DNA of 64,000 bases from DASQZK01 sp963764345 (GTDB lineage: Bacteria > Bacteroidota > Bacteroidia > Bacteroidales > GCA-2748055). The stretch lies in contig CAVXSF010000010.1 of assembly GCA_963764345.1 (NCBI GenBank), positions 1 through 64,000 of the forward strand, written 5' to 3'. The notes beneath the pieces are model-generated. The model ran no database searches and had not been told where the DNA came from. It saw nothing but the letters and a program-made list of their open reading frames with translations. Below, piece after piece: positions 11,927-20,609 of this stretch. The position numbers and the translations under genes are program-made. Position 1 is the stretch's first letter. Every line of letters begins with the position of its first letter.

Positions 11927-12535
11927 TTATTGCCTAAAATCCTGGGTATTCAGAAATTCAACCAGCCTACCCATGGCTCTTGCGCGATGACTGATCCTGT
12001 TCTTTTCCGAAAGATCCATTTCGGCAAAAGTTTCAGTATACCCGGCGGGTTCAAAAACCGGGTCGTAACCAAAGCCGGAATTCCCACGGGGTTGTTTAAG
12101 AATCTTTCCCTCAACGATGCCCTCAAAAGTAAATTCCCTGCCGTTAATGATAAGGGAAATCACGGTTCTAAACCTTGCAGACCTGTCCGTTTTGTCACCC
12201 AAACTAAGCAGAAGTTTATGAATATTACCTTCCACAACATCCATATCGGGAAAAACAGGATATCCTGTTCTTGAATACCTGGCTGAATACACACCGGGTT
12301 CCCCTTTTAAGGACGCAACTTCCAGTCCGGTATCATCAGCAAAACAATTCATCTTCGTTTTATTGAAAATGAACCATGCTTTCTGGGAGGCATTTTTTTC
12401 AAGGCTGGGGTGATCTTCAGGTATTTCTGTCCTGATTCCTATATCGGAAAGTCCAAGTATCCTGTAATTTTCATTAACCAGATCACGAATTTCCTTCAGT
12501 TTGTGGAGGTTGTTTGTTGCAAAAACAAGTTCCAT
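11927..12535 (-). CDS. rdgB: RdgB/HAM1 non-canonical purine NTP pyrophosphatase
   Basis: This enzyme hydrolyses ITP, dITP and XTP to monophosphates and so keeps deaminated purines out of DNA and RNA. The 202-residue protein has the family landmarks in order: F-A-T-N-N-L-H-K-L-K-E-I at the N-terminus (substrate lysine), D-D-T-G-L-E-V near residue 70 with the catalytic Asp, G-F-G-Y-D-P-V-F in the last third, and K-N-R-I-S-H-R-A-R-A near the end. I start it at ATG 12535 because the upstream extension to 12577 is not conserved in the family and the core begins directly with M-E-L-V-F-A-T-N-N. It is the gene before porZ on the same strand, with a 136-base gap. Confidence 0.93.
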   Translation of the reverse strand: MELVFATNNLHKLKEIRDLVNENYRILGLSDIGIRTEIPEDHPSLEKNASQKAWFIFNKTKMNCFADDTGLEVASLKGEPGVYSARYSRTGYPVFPDMDVVEGNIHKLLLSLGDKTDRSARFRTVISLIINGREFTFEGIVEGKILKQPRGNSGFGYDPVFEPAGYTETFAEMDLSEKNRISHRARAMGRLVEFLNTQDFRQ

Positions 12536-12684
12536 AACCCGTATTATTTTATATGAGTAAACCGCAAAGATCATCATTTTCCCCTATTGAACCCTCAAAA
12601 TTTTTTCAACTTTGCGATCTTCAATATAAATGGAAATGATCTTTACGGCTTAATCAATATAAAAAAAATAGCTTTCAGGCTTTA

Positions 12685-13521
12685 TCAGCCACCGGTGGCG
12701 CTAAATCCTGCTGAAATTTTTGCGGGTTTGGGATTCAAACACATCACAGGAATCCCTTCAGGATTGGCAATGATGTATTGTTCCTTTGCGGCGATGAGAT
12801 AATCGAAGAACCCGATATCCCTGGTCACAAGGGCAAGTATCATATCCACACCAGCTGCTTTGGCAAATTCGACCGTTTCTTTTTCAAAAGATTTTTTGCC
12901 GGCTGCCGTATGAATTTCATAAAAAATATCATTGTTTTTCAGAAAGGTCTCGGTGTAATGTAAATTTGAGGCAATCTTCCGCTTAAACCCACGGTCCGAC
13001 GCCTTACGTTTAAAAAGGATGAAAGATGAATCAAAGTGCTTATACAAATAATAAATCCAGTTGACCTTCTCTTTTGTTGCACTTCGAAAATCAATGGGAA
13101 AAAGAATTTTATTAATGTGATCCGTCTGAGGCTTATCCTGTATCACCACAAACGGCACTTTCGAACTGGCAACAACTTTCAGTGCCCAGCTTCCTGTTAT
13201 TTTTTGGAATCCCTTTCTGCCATGGGTTCCCATAACAACCATTTCGGCTTTATACTCATGAGCCACTTCCCTGATGGTATCAAATATATTACCAGACTTA
13301 ATCAGAGGAACAGTGGTAATGCCAGAAGCAATCGTAAGTTCTTTGGCCTTGGCCTGGAGTTTCCCCAAAGAAGGTTCAATATCCTGCTCCTGTTCAACGA
13401 TGTGTAATAAGATGATCTCTCTTGAAATCATCCTTGAAATATTTACGGCATGTGCGTAAGCATTTTCCGCCACAGCAGTAAAATCCCAGGGTACGATGAC
13501 GGGTTTATTTACATTTTCCAT
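12685..13521 (-). CDS. Tandem-domain universal stress protein (UspA family)
   Basis: The 278-residue protein contains two UspA-like Rossmann domains. The first (residues 1-140) has the start P-V-I-V-P-W-D-F-T and the nucleotide-binding motif M-G-T-H-G-R-K-G-F with the following G-S-W-A-L-K-V-V, which fits the G-2X-G-9X-G(S/T) ATP-binding pattern. The second domain (140-278) lacks a clear copy of that motif, so only the first half probably binds nucleotide. Such proteins act in stress adaptation, and their exact partners are not deducible. It is divergently oriented to the adenylate cyclase, with a 94-base spacer between the starts. It may or may not be co-transcribed with rdgB, which lies 149 bases downstream. 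Confidence 0.9.
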   Translation of the reverse strand: MENVNKPVIVPWDFTAVAENAYAHAVNISRMISREIILLHIVEQEQDIEPSLGKLQAKAKELTIASGITTVPLIKSGNIFDTIREVAHEYKAEMVVMGTHGRKGFQKITGSWALKVVASSKVPFVVIQDKPQTDHINKILFPIDFRSATKEKVNWIYYLYKHFDSSFILFKRKASDRGFKRKIASNLHYTETFLKNNDIFYEIHTAAGKKSFEKETVEFAKAAGVDMILALVTRDIGFFDYLIAAKEQYIIANPEGIPVMCLNPKPAKISAGFSATGG

Positions 13522-13543
13522 TTAGCCGGGGATTTATGGGTTA

Positions 13544-13575
13544 TTGTTAATATTATTTTAATTTAGTTAAATTTG
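13544..13575 (+). promoter_or_regulatory. Bacteroidota-type promoter of the sensor adenylate cyclase
   Basis: TAAATTTG at 13568-13575 matches the TAnnTTTG -7 box of the Bacteroidota primary sigma factor. TTG at 13544-13546 lies 21 bases upstream, slightly more than the preferred 19-20. The cyclase start at 13616 is 40 bases downstream. Confidence 0.45.
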
Positions 13576-13615
13576 GCTCCAAGGTAACTACAATATCTGG
13601 TTGACCGATCAAGTT

Positions 13616-16600
13616 ATGAATTTTATGAATGTTTTATCCAAACTGAAAGGCTTTTTTTTCACCGTCGTGTTTATCATGAACACAGGCTCTTCATTCTCCA
13701 TGGATACTAACATTCACAATGAACGTACTTTAATTCACAGGTTCAATCTTCCTGACTTTTTCAAATTTCATTCTGTAAACGATATTTCCTTTGATGATAA
13801 AGGGGTTCTTTACATTTCCAGTGATTACAGACTTTATGCTTTTAACGGATCATTCTGGAATTATGTTTCAACTCGAGGGAAAACCTTTTTAACGACAACC
13901 AGTGATAACCAGGTTTATTATATAGACGGAAATGACCTCGGAATACTGTCAACAGATTCCTCACTGTCTTACCGCACTTACAGCCAACAAGCACTGATCC
14001 CCTCTGAAGTTATCAAAGATAATGACTTCAGACAGGTGAGAAGCAGGAATGAAGATGTCTATTTGAATATTGGCGGAACCATATATGTACTAAAGGATGA
14101 GAGCCTGCTAAAGCTTAAGCGGTTCGGCCAGGGATCCAGACTGGTCGGAAATGGCGACAAATTGCTAATCATCTGTCCTGAAGGCGTCGGATATCCCATT
14201 GACAATACAAATGTACCAGGCTTCCGGCCCGGTCTTCCTTCCAATGCCCTTTACCGGGGTACACCGGAAGGATTTCTCGTTTACGAGCCCCGGACCAAGG
14301 ACTTTTTCACCCTTTCAGACAACCTGGATCATAAGGGCTCCTGGAAAACGGAAGTGCCTGGCACAGTACGGGACTTTATTTGTGACAATAAGGGTCATAT
14401 CTTTATTCTGACCAATGATCAATCCTTATATATTACCGCTGCTAACGGTAAAGTCCTTTCCGTAAACCACGAAACACCCTTTAGCCGAAATTCGGAAATT
14501 TCCAGGTTCATCTATTCGCCATACGGACAGGTATGGCTTATTCAGGATCATAGTATCTTTCAAATCGATTATCCGTCTTCTTTTTTCGATACAGGTTTTA
14601 ATACGGTTCAGGGCAGCGTGGAAGACTTTGTGGTTTTCAAGGATACGCTCTATGTTGCAACCAACAGAGGACTCTTTTCCTGCGGAAAACAATACCATTG
14701 CCTTACCAATGAACCTGTAATCCGCCTGTTCCCGGTCAGGGATGAACTTCTCGCGCTTTCCGAAAAAAAACTTTACAAAATCCGGGATGGCAAATGTTTC
14801 CCGATTCCTGTTTTACCTTTCAGGGATGCGGCGGTTGAGCCAAATTCAGAAAATCTGGTACTGGCTTCCGATAGCGGATTCAGAGTTATCAGAAAGAAGG
14901 ATGATTATGCCGGATTTAAATATTTCAATACCGGTAAGAACATCTCTCTTTTCTTACCAGCCGGAGATAATGTTTATTATATCGAAGACCACATCCTGTT
15001 TATCCTGAATACAAATACCGGGTCAGTGTCAAGGTTCGACCTCCCTGACCAACGCCGGAAGAATACTATCACTGAATTATTCTGGTGGAATCAAAAGGTC
15101 CATATCCTTTCAGGAAATACAATTATGGGGCTTAATGAAAATACCGGCCTTTTTACCACGGATGTCAGAGAAAATATTTCGGGTGGAGTTGTCCAAAATA
15201 TTTTGGTAATAAATGACCATAAAATTGTGATTGTCGAAAAAAATGACCTGAACAATGCGGAGCTGATACTTTTTGATGCCAGTAAAAATAAGGCCAGCCT
15301 TATCCCGTTTCCTTTCCGGTTATCTGCCTATTCCATCAGGTTAAAAGTCGCGAATGACAGTATGATAGTATGTTATGACAGCGACAGGATATATATGATT
15401 AATATCAGACCTCAGACGTTCTCTAAAAAATACAGCGCGATAATTACCTCCATCATTGCAGGAGATGATACTATCCTTTCCGGAACATCTTACGACTTAG
15501 CCAGGGCTCTGATAAGAGAAAAGCTGAACCATATCCCCTTTAAAAACAACAATCTCGATCTGGTTTTCAGTACCACGGATTTTATGCCCGGATTAAAGAA
15601 GTTCCAGTATCAAATCAATGCTAACGACACCATATGGTCGGCCTGGCTTCTTGGCAATATTCTTAAGCTTGGAGATCTGAAAGAAGGGGAGTACGTACTC
15701 AGAACCAGGTTCATGAACAGCCAGGGAGTAGTTTCAGAACCAGTCCAACTTCGATTCACCATCAAACCGCCTGTATACCGCACCTGGTATGCTTATTTTG
15801 CATATATTCTTTCAACATTAATCCTGCTTTTCATAGGGTATAAAACCTACCGGTTCAAACTTCACAGGCTTTATACTGAAAAGGAAAACCTTGACAGGGA
15901 AAGGCTGACTGAAACTAAGTTCCCTTCGGATATAAAACCTTATGAATTTATATCTACCATCGACCCGGAAAATAAGCCTAAAAAAACGAAATGGGATAAG
16001 TATGAGATGGCCACGGTCCTGTTTTCAGACATTCAGGGGTTCACCCGGATTGCAGAACAGATGAATCCGGAACTATTAATCGACGAACTGGATAAGTTTT
16101 TCTTTCATTTTGATTCTGTTGTCGAAAGGTACAACATTGAAAAGATCAAGACTATTGGTGATGCATACATGGCGGCAGGCGGAATTCCTAAAAAGAACAG
16201 TACCAATCCGATCGAGGTTGTACTTGCTGCTCTTGAAATGCAGCAATTCATGAAACAGCTGAAAAGAACTAATGTCGACATCTGGGATCTGAGGATAGGT
16301 ATACATTCCGGCCCGGTCATCGCAGGCACAATAGGCCAGAAGAAACGCTCTTATGATATCTGGGGAGATACGGTTAATACGGCCAGCAGGATGGAATCTT
16401 CAGGTGAAGGCGGGAAGGTAAACATATCAGCAACAACTTATAACCTCATCAAGGATTATTTCATCTGCGAATACAGGGGTAAACTGCCGGTGAAATACAA
16501 GGGGAATATTGCTATGTATTTCGTCAAAGGATTAAGACCCGAATTATCCATTAATCTGGCAGGAATCCCCAACCGCAAATTTTTCCTGAAACTTCAGCTA

Positions 16601-17179
16601 CTCAGGCTAACCGATCTGGAAGAATACACATACGACAGGCTTGATGTTGAACTGTCTTCCACGATCTACTTTCATAACGCAAATTATGCAAGGCAGACAT
16701 ACAGCCATGCCGGATTGTTGTGCAAGGCTGAAGATCTGGATCTGGAGGAAACTCTGATGATCAGAACAGCCTGTCTTTTGCTACCTCTTGGATATATCAT
16801 CTCACATGAAAATCCTGAAAAGGAGGCAGCAGCAATTGCCCGGGATATCTTGCCCGAATATCTTTATTCCGAAAAGCAGGCTAACCTGATATCAAATCTT
16901 ATCCTTTCAACCAAAAATCCACCGGTCCCACGCAATCTGCTTGAAGAAATCATGGCAGATACCAGTATGGAATATCTGGGTCGTGTAGACTATATTAAAC
17001 TATATAAACTGCTCTTCCTGGAATATAATGAATTTCATGAGCGACTTGAAATCAGGGATTGGAAAGATATTCAGATCAACGTACTTAAAGAACATGAATA
17101 TTTTACCGCAGGGGCTAAACGTTTAAGAGAAGTAAGCGCTGATGAACAGATCAGAAAGATAAATGAAGATAATTGGTAG
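13616..17179 (+). CDS. Membrane-bound sensor adenylate cyclase with degenerate C-terminal HD-like domain
   Basis: The 1187-residue protein has a signal segment (residues 1-27), a beta-propeller-like extracytoplasmic sensor to about 630, a Y_Y_Y domain (640-720, closing with P-P-V-Y-R-T-W-Y-A-Y) and one membrane helix near 725-745. A linker helix leads to a class III nucleotidyl cyclase domain (about 795-960). Metal-binding aspartates are in F-S-D-I-Q-G-F-T and I-G-D-A-Y-M. The purine-specifying positions are Lys (K-T-I-G-D) and Asp (Y-D-I-W-G-D), the adenylate type, and the transition-state Asn and Arg are in V-N-T-A-S-R-M. The C-terminal region (about 985-1135) matches HD-type phosphohydrolases in outline but lacks the H-D pair. 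The ATG at 13616 is preferred over an upstream TTG at 13601. It probably senses an envelope ligand and makes cAMP. Confidence 0.85.
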   Translation: MNFMNVLSKLKGFFFTVVFIMNTGSSFSMDTNIHNERTLIHRFNLPDFFKFHSVNDISFDDKGVLYISSDYRLYAFNGSFWNYVSTRGKTFLTTTSDNQVYYIDGNDLGILSTDSSLSYRTYSQQALIPSEVIKDNDFRQVRSRNEDVYLNIGGTIYVLKDESLLKLKRFGQGSRLVGNGDKLLIICPEGVGYPIDNTNVPGFRPGLPSNALYRGTPEGFLVYEPRTKDFFTLSDNLDHKGSWKTEVPGTVRDFICDNKGHIFILTNDQSLYITAANGKVLSVNHETPFSRNSEISRFIYSPYGQVWLIQDHSIFQIDYPSSFFDTGFNTVQGSVEDFVVFKDTLYVATNRGLFSCGKQYHCLTNEPVIRLFPVRDELLALSEKKLYKIRDGKCFPIPVLPFRDAAVEPNSENLVLASDSGFRVIRKKDDYAGFKYFNTGKNISLFLPAGDNVYYIEDHILFILNTNTGSVSRFDLPDQRRKNTITELFWWNQKVHILSGNTIMGLNENTGLFTTDVRENISGGVVQNILVINDHKIVIVEKNDLNNAELILFDASKNKASLIPFPFRLSAYSIRLKVANDSMIVCYDSDRIYMINIRPQTFSKKYSAIITSIIAGDDTILSGTSYDLARALIREKLNHIPFKNNNLDLVFSTTDFMPGLKKFQYQINANDTIWSAWLLGNILKLGDLKEGEYVLRTRFMNSQGVVSEPVQLRFTIKPPVYRTWYAYFAYILSTLILLFIGYKTYRFKLHRLYTEKENLDRERLTETKFPSDIKPYEFISTIDPENKPKKTKWDKYEMATVLFSDIQGFTRIAEQMNPELLIDELDKFFFHFDSVVERYNIEKIKTIGDAYMAAGGIPKKNSTNPIEVVLAALEMQQFMKQLKRTNVDIWDLRIGIHSGPVIAGTIGQKKRSYDIWGDTVNTASRMESSGEGGKVNISATTYNLIKDYFICEYRGKLPVKYKGNIAMYFVKGLRPELSINLAGIPNRKFFLKLQLLRLTDLEEYTYDRLDVELSSTIYFHNANYARQTYSHAGLLCKAEDLDLEETLMIRTACLLLPLGYIISHENPEKEAAAIARDILPEYLYSEKQANLISNLILSTKNPPVPRNLLEEIMADTSMEYLGRVDYIKLYKLLFLEYNEFHERLEIRDWKDIQINVLKEHEYFTAGAKRLREVSADEQIRKINEDNW

Positions 17180-17207
17180 AAACCATTTTAAAACATCTCC
17201 TCTAAAC

Positions 17208-17238
17208 TTGTTGCAGTGACGGCTTTTCAGTATTTTTG
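17208..17238 (+). promoter_or_regulatory. Promoter of ilvE
   Basis: TATTTTTG at 17231-17238 fits TAnnTTTG, with TTG at 17208-17210 giving a 20-base spacer. The ilvE ATG follows 30 bases downstream. This fits a separate transcript from the preceding cyclase gene, which ends at 17179. Confidence 0.45.
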
Positions 17239-17268
17239 ACGATTACTTCATTAATCTGTTTTTCTACC

Positions 17269-18285
17269 ATGGAATTAGACTGGAAAAACCTGGGATTTGG
17301 TTTCAGACCTACCGATTATAATGTCAGATGCTTTTACCGGAACGGAGAGTGGGGAGAGCTGGAGATTTCGTCCTCCCAGTATCTGAATATTCACATTTCA
17401 GCCACCTGTCTGCACTATGGACAGGAAGCCTTTGAAGGCTTGAAAGCCTATAAGGGGAAAGATGGAAAAATAAGACTTTTCAGATGGCCGGAGAATGCCA
17501 AAAGAATGAAATCCTCCGCAATGGGTATTAAATTAGCGGTCGTTCCGGATGACCTTTTTCACCGGGCTGTTGTAAAAGCAATTCAGCTTAACAGAGAGTT
17601 TGTGCCTCCATACGGTGAAGGAGCTTCTTTGTATATTCGCCCCCTTTTAATTGGGACCGGGGCTGAAATTGGAGTTAAACCGGCAAAAGAATATATGTTC
17701 ATGGTTTTCGTCATGCCCGTCGGACCGTATTTCAAAGAAGGGTTCAAACCGGTTAATCTGATGATCTGCAGGGAATTTGACCGGGCTGCCCCCAGGGGAA
17801 CAGGTCATATTAAAGTTGGTGGAAACTATGCAGCGAGCCTTACCTCGTTGGAGAAGGCACATGCGGAAGGCTTCAGCACTGCGCTGTATCTCGACGCACA
17901 CGAAAAGAAATATATTGACGAAGCCGGCCCTGCCAATTTCTTCGGCATTAAAGGAAATACCTATATAACGCCGGAATCCCGGTCTATCCTTCCTTCTATT
18001 ACCAATAAGAGCCTGCAGGATATAGCCATGGATATGGGAATGACCGTCGAAAAAAGACCCATTCCTGTTGAAGAACTGGCTGAATTCGATGAGGCCGGCG
18101 CTTGTGGAACCGCTGCAGTGATCAGCCCGATTGGCAAAATCGCAGATCCGGAAATGAACAAAATTTATCAGATAAGCAAAGATGGAAAACCCGGACCTGT
18201 TTGTACAAAACTTTACCAAAGGCTGACAGAAATTCAATGCGGTGATGCCCCCGATAAATTCGGCTGGCTTGAAATCATCGATTAA
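17269..18285 (+). CDS. ilvE: Branched-chain-amino-acid aminotransferase
   Basis: This PLP enzyme transfers the amino group between glutamate and the 2-keto acids of leucine, isoleucine and valine in the cytoplasm. The 338-residue length fits the class IV aminotransferase fold of the larger IlvE/BCAT type. Visible landmarks are L-H-Y-G-Q-E-A-F-E-G-L-K-A-Y near residue 50, Y-I-R-P-L-L-I-G-T, the PLP lysine in G-H-I-K-V-G-G-N-Y-A-A-S, the segment Y-I-D-E-A-G-P-A-N-F-F (the usual E-x-G-T-x-N is E-A-G-P-A-N), and G-T-A-A-V-I-S-P-I-G near the end. I start at ATG 17269, where family similarity begins (M-E-L-D-W-K-N-L-G-F), rather than at 17236. No other ilv gene is in the window, so it appears to stand alone. 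Confidence 0.93.
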   Translation: MELDWKNLGFGFRPTDYNVRCFYRNGEWGELEISSSQYLNIHISATCLHYGQEAFEGLKAYKGKDGKIRLFRWPENAKRMKSSAMGIKLAVVPDDLFHRAVVKAIQLNREFVPPYGEGASLYIRPLLIGTGAEIGVKPAKEYMFMVFVMPVGPYFKEGFKPVNLMICREFDRAAPRGTGHIKVGGNYAASLTSLEKAHAEGFSTALYLDAHEKKYIDEAGPANFFGIKGNTYITPESRSILPSITNKSLQDIAMDMGMTVEKRPIPVEELAEFDEAGACGTAAVISPIGKIADPEMNKIYQISKDGKPGPVCTKLYQRLTEIQCGDAPDKFGWLEIID

Positions 18286-18353
18286 CCACCTGTAGATACT
18301 CCTTTTATCCGGGCATTATCCCTTTACTCAGGCACCTGATTCTCTGGAGACCC

Positions 18354-18490
18354 TTACTTTCTAACCGGCTTAATATACAGGATCTGACCGGCTATGGTGT
18401 TAATTCCCGGCTGCCTGAACCAGGATATTTTGCCTTTTTCGGCTACCTTCAGATCTCTATCCATTTCTGATGTAATGGCATCACTTGATT
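18354..18490 (-). pseudogene. Possible remnant of the C-terminal tail of a LysM-type cell-wall hydrolase
   Basis: The ilvE-ftsX spacer holds an open minus-strand stretch of about 45 codons, ending in a stop at 18354-18356. Its last residues read A-G-Q-I-L-Y-I-K-P-V-R-K, which resembles the closing strand of LysM-containing glucosaminidases (typically G-x-x-L-Y-L-Q-P-K-R). Upstream it runs into a stop, and there is no room for the rest of a gene. The only ATG would give 36 residues. I think it is a gene remnant, but chance similarity is possible. Confidence 0.25.
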
Positions 18491-18519
18491 TTTTATTTTA
18501 ATTTAGAATCAATTATTTA

Positions 18520-18527
18520 TAAATTTG
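18520..18527 (+). promoter_or_regulatory. Candidate -7 box upstream of ftsX
   Basis: TAAATTTG matches TAnnTTTG and lies 22 bases before the ftsX ATG. No TTG is found at the right distance upstream (TTTAG at about -33 is the nearest), so the promoter is only tentative. Confidence 0.3.
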
Positions 18528-18549
18528 CCCCTCAATTGTATATTGATAC

Positions 18550-19428
18550 ATGGCTGTAAAAGAAAACCAGATCTCACAAAGACAACTCAGGAGTTCATCC
18601 CTGACTACAGTAATCAGTATCTCACTGGTTCTTTTCCTGTTGGGCATTGTTGGTTTCCTTTTACTTAATGCCGTAAGCATCCGGAATTATGTCAAGGAGA
18701 ATATCGGTTTTAATATCGAACTTAAGGACCATCTGCGCGAAGCAGATATGCAACAGTTGAAAAAAATCCTGGATGCAAAGAAATATGTCAGGAGTACCGA
18801 CTATGTTTCAAAAGAAGAGGCCGCTGTTGAAACACAGAAAGCTCTTGGAGAAGATTTCATTGAGTTCCTTGGCTATAATCCTCTCCCGGCTGTCATTAAA
18901 GTCAGATTGAAAGCTCCATGGGCAAACCCCGACAGTATTCTATATATTGAAAAAGAATTGAAATCATACCCTCAGATTAATGATGTGTATTACCGTAAAA
19001 CCTTATTGCATGAAATAAATGCTAATGTAAAAAAGATCAGCCTGGTCATCACTTCTTTCTCCTTGCTTCTGCTGCTGATTGCACTGACACTTATCAACAA
19101 TACCATCAGACTCAGCATCTATTCAAAAAGATTTATTATTCATACGATGAAACTGGTCGGGGCAACCAGAGGGTTTATAAGAAAGCCATTTATCTGGAAA
19201 GGGGTATATCATGGCTTTATTGCCTCACTGATTGCTATTGCACTTCTCATGGGGCTGATATTTCTGGCACAGAAACAGGTAAAGGATATCTTGTTCATCC
19301 TTGATCCTGACATTATTGGGCTCTTGTTCCTGGCTGTCATCCTGGCCGGCATACTTATCAGTATAGTTTCAACGTTTTTTGCTGTAAACAAATATTTAAA
19401 TCTTAAAAGGGACGAGCTGTATTATTAA
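18550..19428 (+). CDS. ftsX: Cell-division protein FtsX (ABC-transporter-like permease)
   Basis: FtsX pairs with the ATPase FtsE at the division site and transmits a signal across the inner membrane to activate septal peptidoglycan hydrolases. The 292-residue protein shows the FtsX topology: a short cytoplasmic N-terminus (R-Q-L-R-S-S-S-L-T-T-V-I-S), TM1 at about 20-42, an extracytoplasmic domain of about 120 residues containing the typical D-Y-V-S-K-E-E-A segment, then three C-terminal helices with the M-K-L-V-G-A-T-R-G-F-I-R-x-P-F signature between TM2 and TM3. ftsE is not adjacent. In Bacteroidota ftsX is commonly followed by DUF3098 and uppP, as here. Confidence 0.93.
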   Translation: MAVKENQISQRQLRSSSLTTVISISLVLFLLGIVGFLLLNAVSIRNYVKENIGFNIELKDHLREADMQQLKKILDAKKYVRSTDYVSKEEAAVETQKALGEDFIEFLGYNPLPAVIKVRLKAPWANPDSILYIEKELKSYPQINDVYYRKTLLHEINANVKKISLVITSFSLLLLLIALTLINNTIRLSIYSKRFIIHTMKLVGATRGFIRKPFIWKGVYHGFIASLIAIALLMGLIFLAQKQVKDILFILDPDIIGLLFLAVILAGILISIVSTFFAVNKYLNLKRDELYY

Positions 19429-19550
19429 TCATTCTGAATAGACCTGCGTTTCCACTTACGGTCAAAGCCGCCATTAAATGCGGTGTCGAAACAATTTAAT
19501 AACTTGTGCGTTTGAAAAAAGATTATAGATCATATAAAAATATTAAACCA

Positions 19551-19811
19551 ATGAGTAAAAAGGTCGCAGATAACAAACCAGGATTCGCTTTACAAAAGGA
19601 AAATTATATTCTTCTGATCATAGGATTCCTGATCATCATTGTCGGTTTCATTTTCATGATCGGCGGTGGCTCTAAAGATCCTAATGTGTTTAATCAAAAA
19701 GAACTTTTCAGTTTCCGACGAATTACCCTTGCTCCAATGATCGTCCTCTTCGGATTCATCTTCGAGATTTGGGCTATCATGAAGAAGCCGAAAGATACCA
19801 CCATAGAATAA
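19551..19811 (+). CDS. DUF3098 family small membrane protein
   Basis: This 86-residue protein has two membrane helices. The first is I-L-L-I-I-G-F-L-I-I-I-V-G-F-I-F-M (about 20-40), the second L-A-P-M-I-V-L-F-G-F-I-F-E-I-W-A-I-M (about 60-80). They are separated by the family loop G-G-G-S-K-D-P-N-V-F-N and F-S-F-R-R-I-T. The family is of unknown function and typically sits between ftsX and uppP in Bacteroidota. That position suggests an envelope or division role, which is inference only. The ATG at 19551 is chosen because the family begins with a short basic stretch. The upstream extension to 19506 starts with GTG and looks non-coding. It ends seven bases before uppP. Confidence 0.87.
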   Translation: MSKKVADNKPGFALQKENYILLIIGFLIIIVGFIFMIGGGSKDPNVFNQKELFSFRRITLAPMIVLFGFIFEIWAIMKKPKDTTIE

Positions 19812-19818
19812 TTCAGTC

Positions 19819-20604
19819 ATGAATTGGATAGAAGCAATTATCCTTGGCATTGTTCAGGGATTAACTGAGTTTCTGCCTGTGAGCAGCAGCGGACATTTGG
19901 AAATTGGCCAGGTGTTACTCGGCACCGATATTAACCAGAGTCTGACCTTTACGGTTGTGGTTCATGGGGCGACGGTATTGAGTACTATCGTGATTTTTTT
20001 CTCTGAAATCATCAAATTATTAAAGGATGGGTTGACTTTTCGTGACAAAGAATCCACCCATTATATTCTGAAAATCCTCATCTCCATGATCCCGGTTCTG
20101 ATTATCGGGCTTCTTTTTAAAGATCAGGTAGAACAGTTATTCCAGGGCAATCTGAAGTTTGTGGGAAGCATGTTGATCCTTACTGCTGTTTTTCTTGCAC
20201 TTGCTTCTCTGAAAAGAAAAGAAGGACACAAAAATATTCCGTATCTGGACGCCCTGATCATAGGCATTGCGCAAGCCATAGCTGTGATACCAGGAATATC
20301 CCGCTCTGGCGCTACCATCTCTACAGGTATTTTGCTTGGAAATAAACGTGAAGATGTGGCCAGGTTCTCCTTTCTTATGGTTCTGCTCCCCATTATTGGT
20401 GCCAACCTGCTGGATATTTTACAAATGGAGAATTCGGGCGGAAGTACCATCAGTGCCATGGTTTTGGTTGCCGGATTTCTGGCTGCTTTCATATCCGGAC
20501 TAATTGCCTGCCGTTGGATGATAAATATTGTCAAGAGGGGTAAACTTGTCTATTTTGCTGTGTATTGTGTAATATTGGGCTCTATCGCTATTATATTTGC
20601 ATAA
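19819..20604 (+). CDS. uppP: Undecaprenyl-diphosphatase UppP (BacA)
   Basis: UppP removes a phosphate from undecaprenyl diphosphate at the outer face of the inner membrane, recycling the lipid carrier for peptidoglycan and surface-glycan synthesis and giving bacitracin tolerance. The 261-residue polytopic protein carries both family motifs: G-L-T-E-F-L-P-V-S-S-S-G-H-L near residues 14-27 and P-G-I-S-R-S-G-A-T-I near 155-165, with their catalytic Glu, Ser, His and Arg residues. About eight membrane segments are visible. It is the third gene of the ftsX cluster and truB begins five bases after its stop, suggesting translational coupling. Confidence 0.95.
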   Translation: MNWIEAIILGIVQGLTEFLPVSSSGHLEIGQVLLGTDINQSLTFTVVVHGATVLSTIVIFFSEIIKLLKDGLTFRDKESTHYILKILISMIPVLIIGLLFKDQVEQLFQGNLKFVGSMLILTAVFLALASLKRKEGHKNIPYLDALIIGIAQAIAVIPGISRSGATISTGILLGNKREDVARFSFLMVLLPIIGANLLDILQMENSGGSTISAMVLVAGFLAAFISGLIACRWMINIVKRGKLVYFAVYCVILGSIAIIFA

Positions 20605-20609
20605 TATAC

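Noticed and set aside
17647..18237. Long minus-strand open frame within ilvE
   Set aside because: It is the shadow of ilvE; no family resemblance and no start context.
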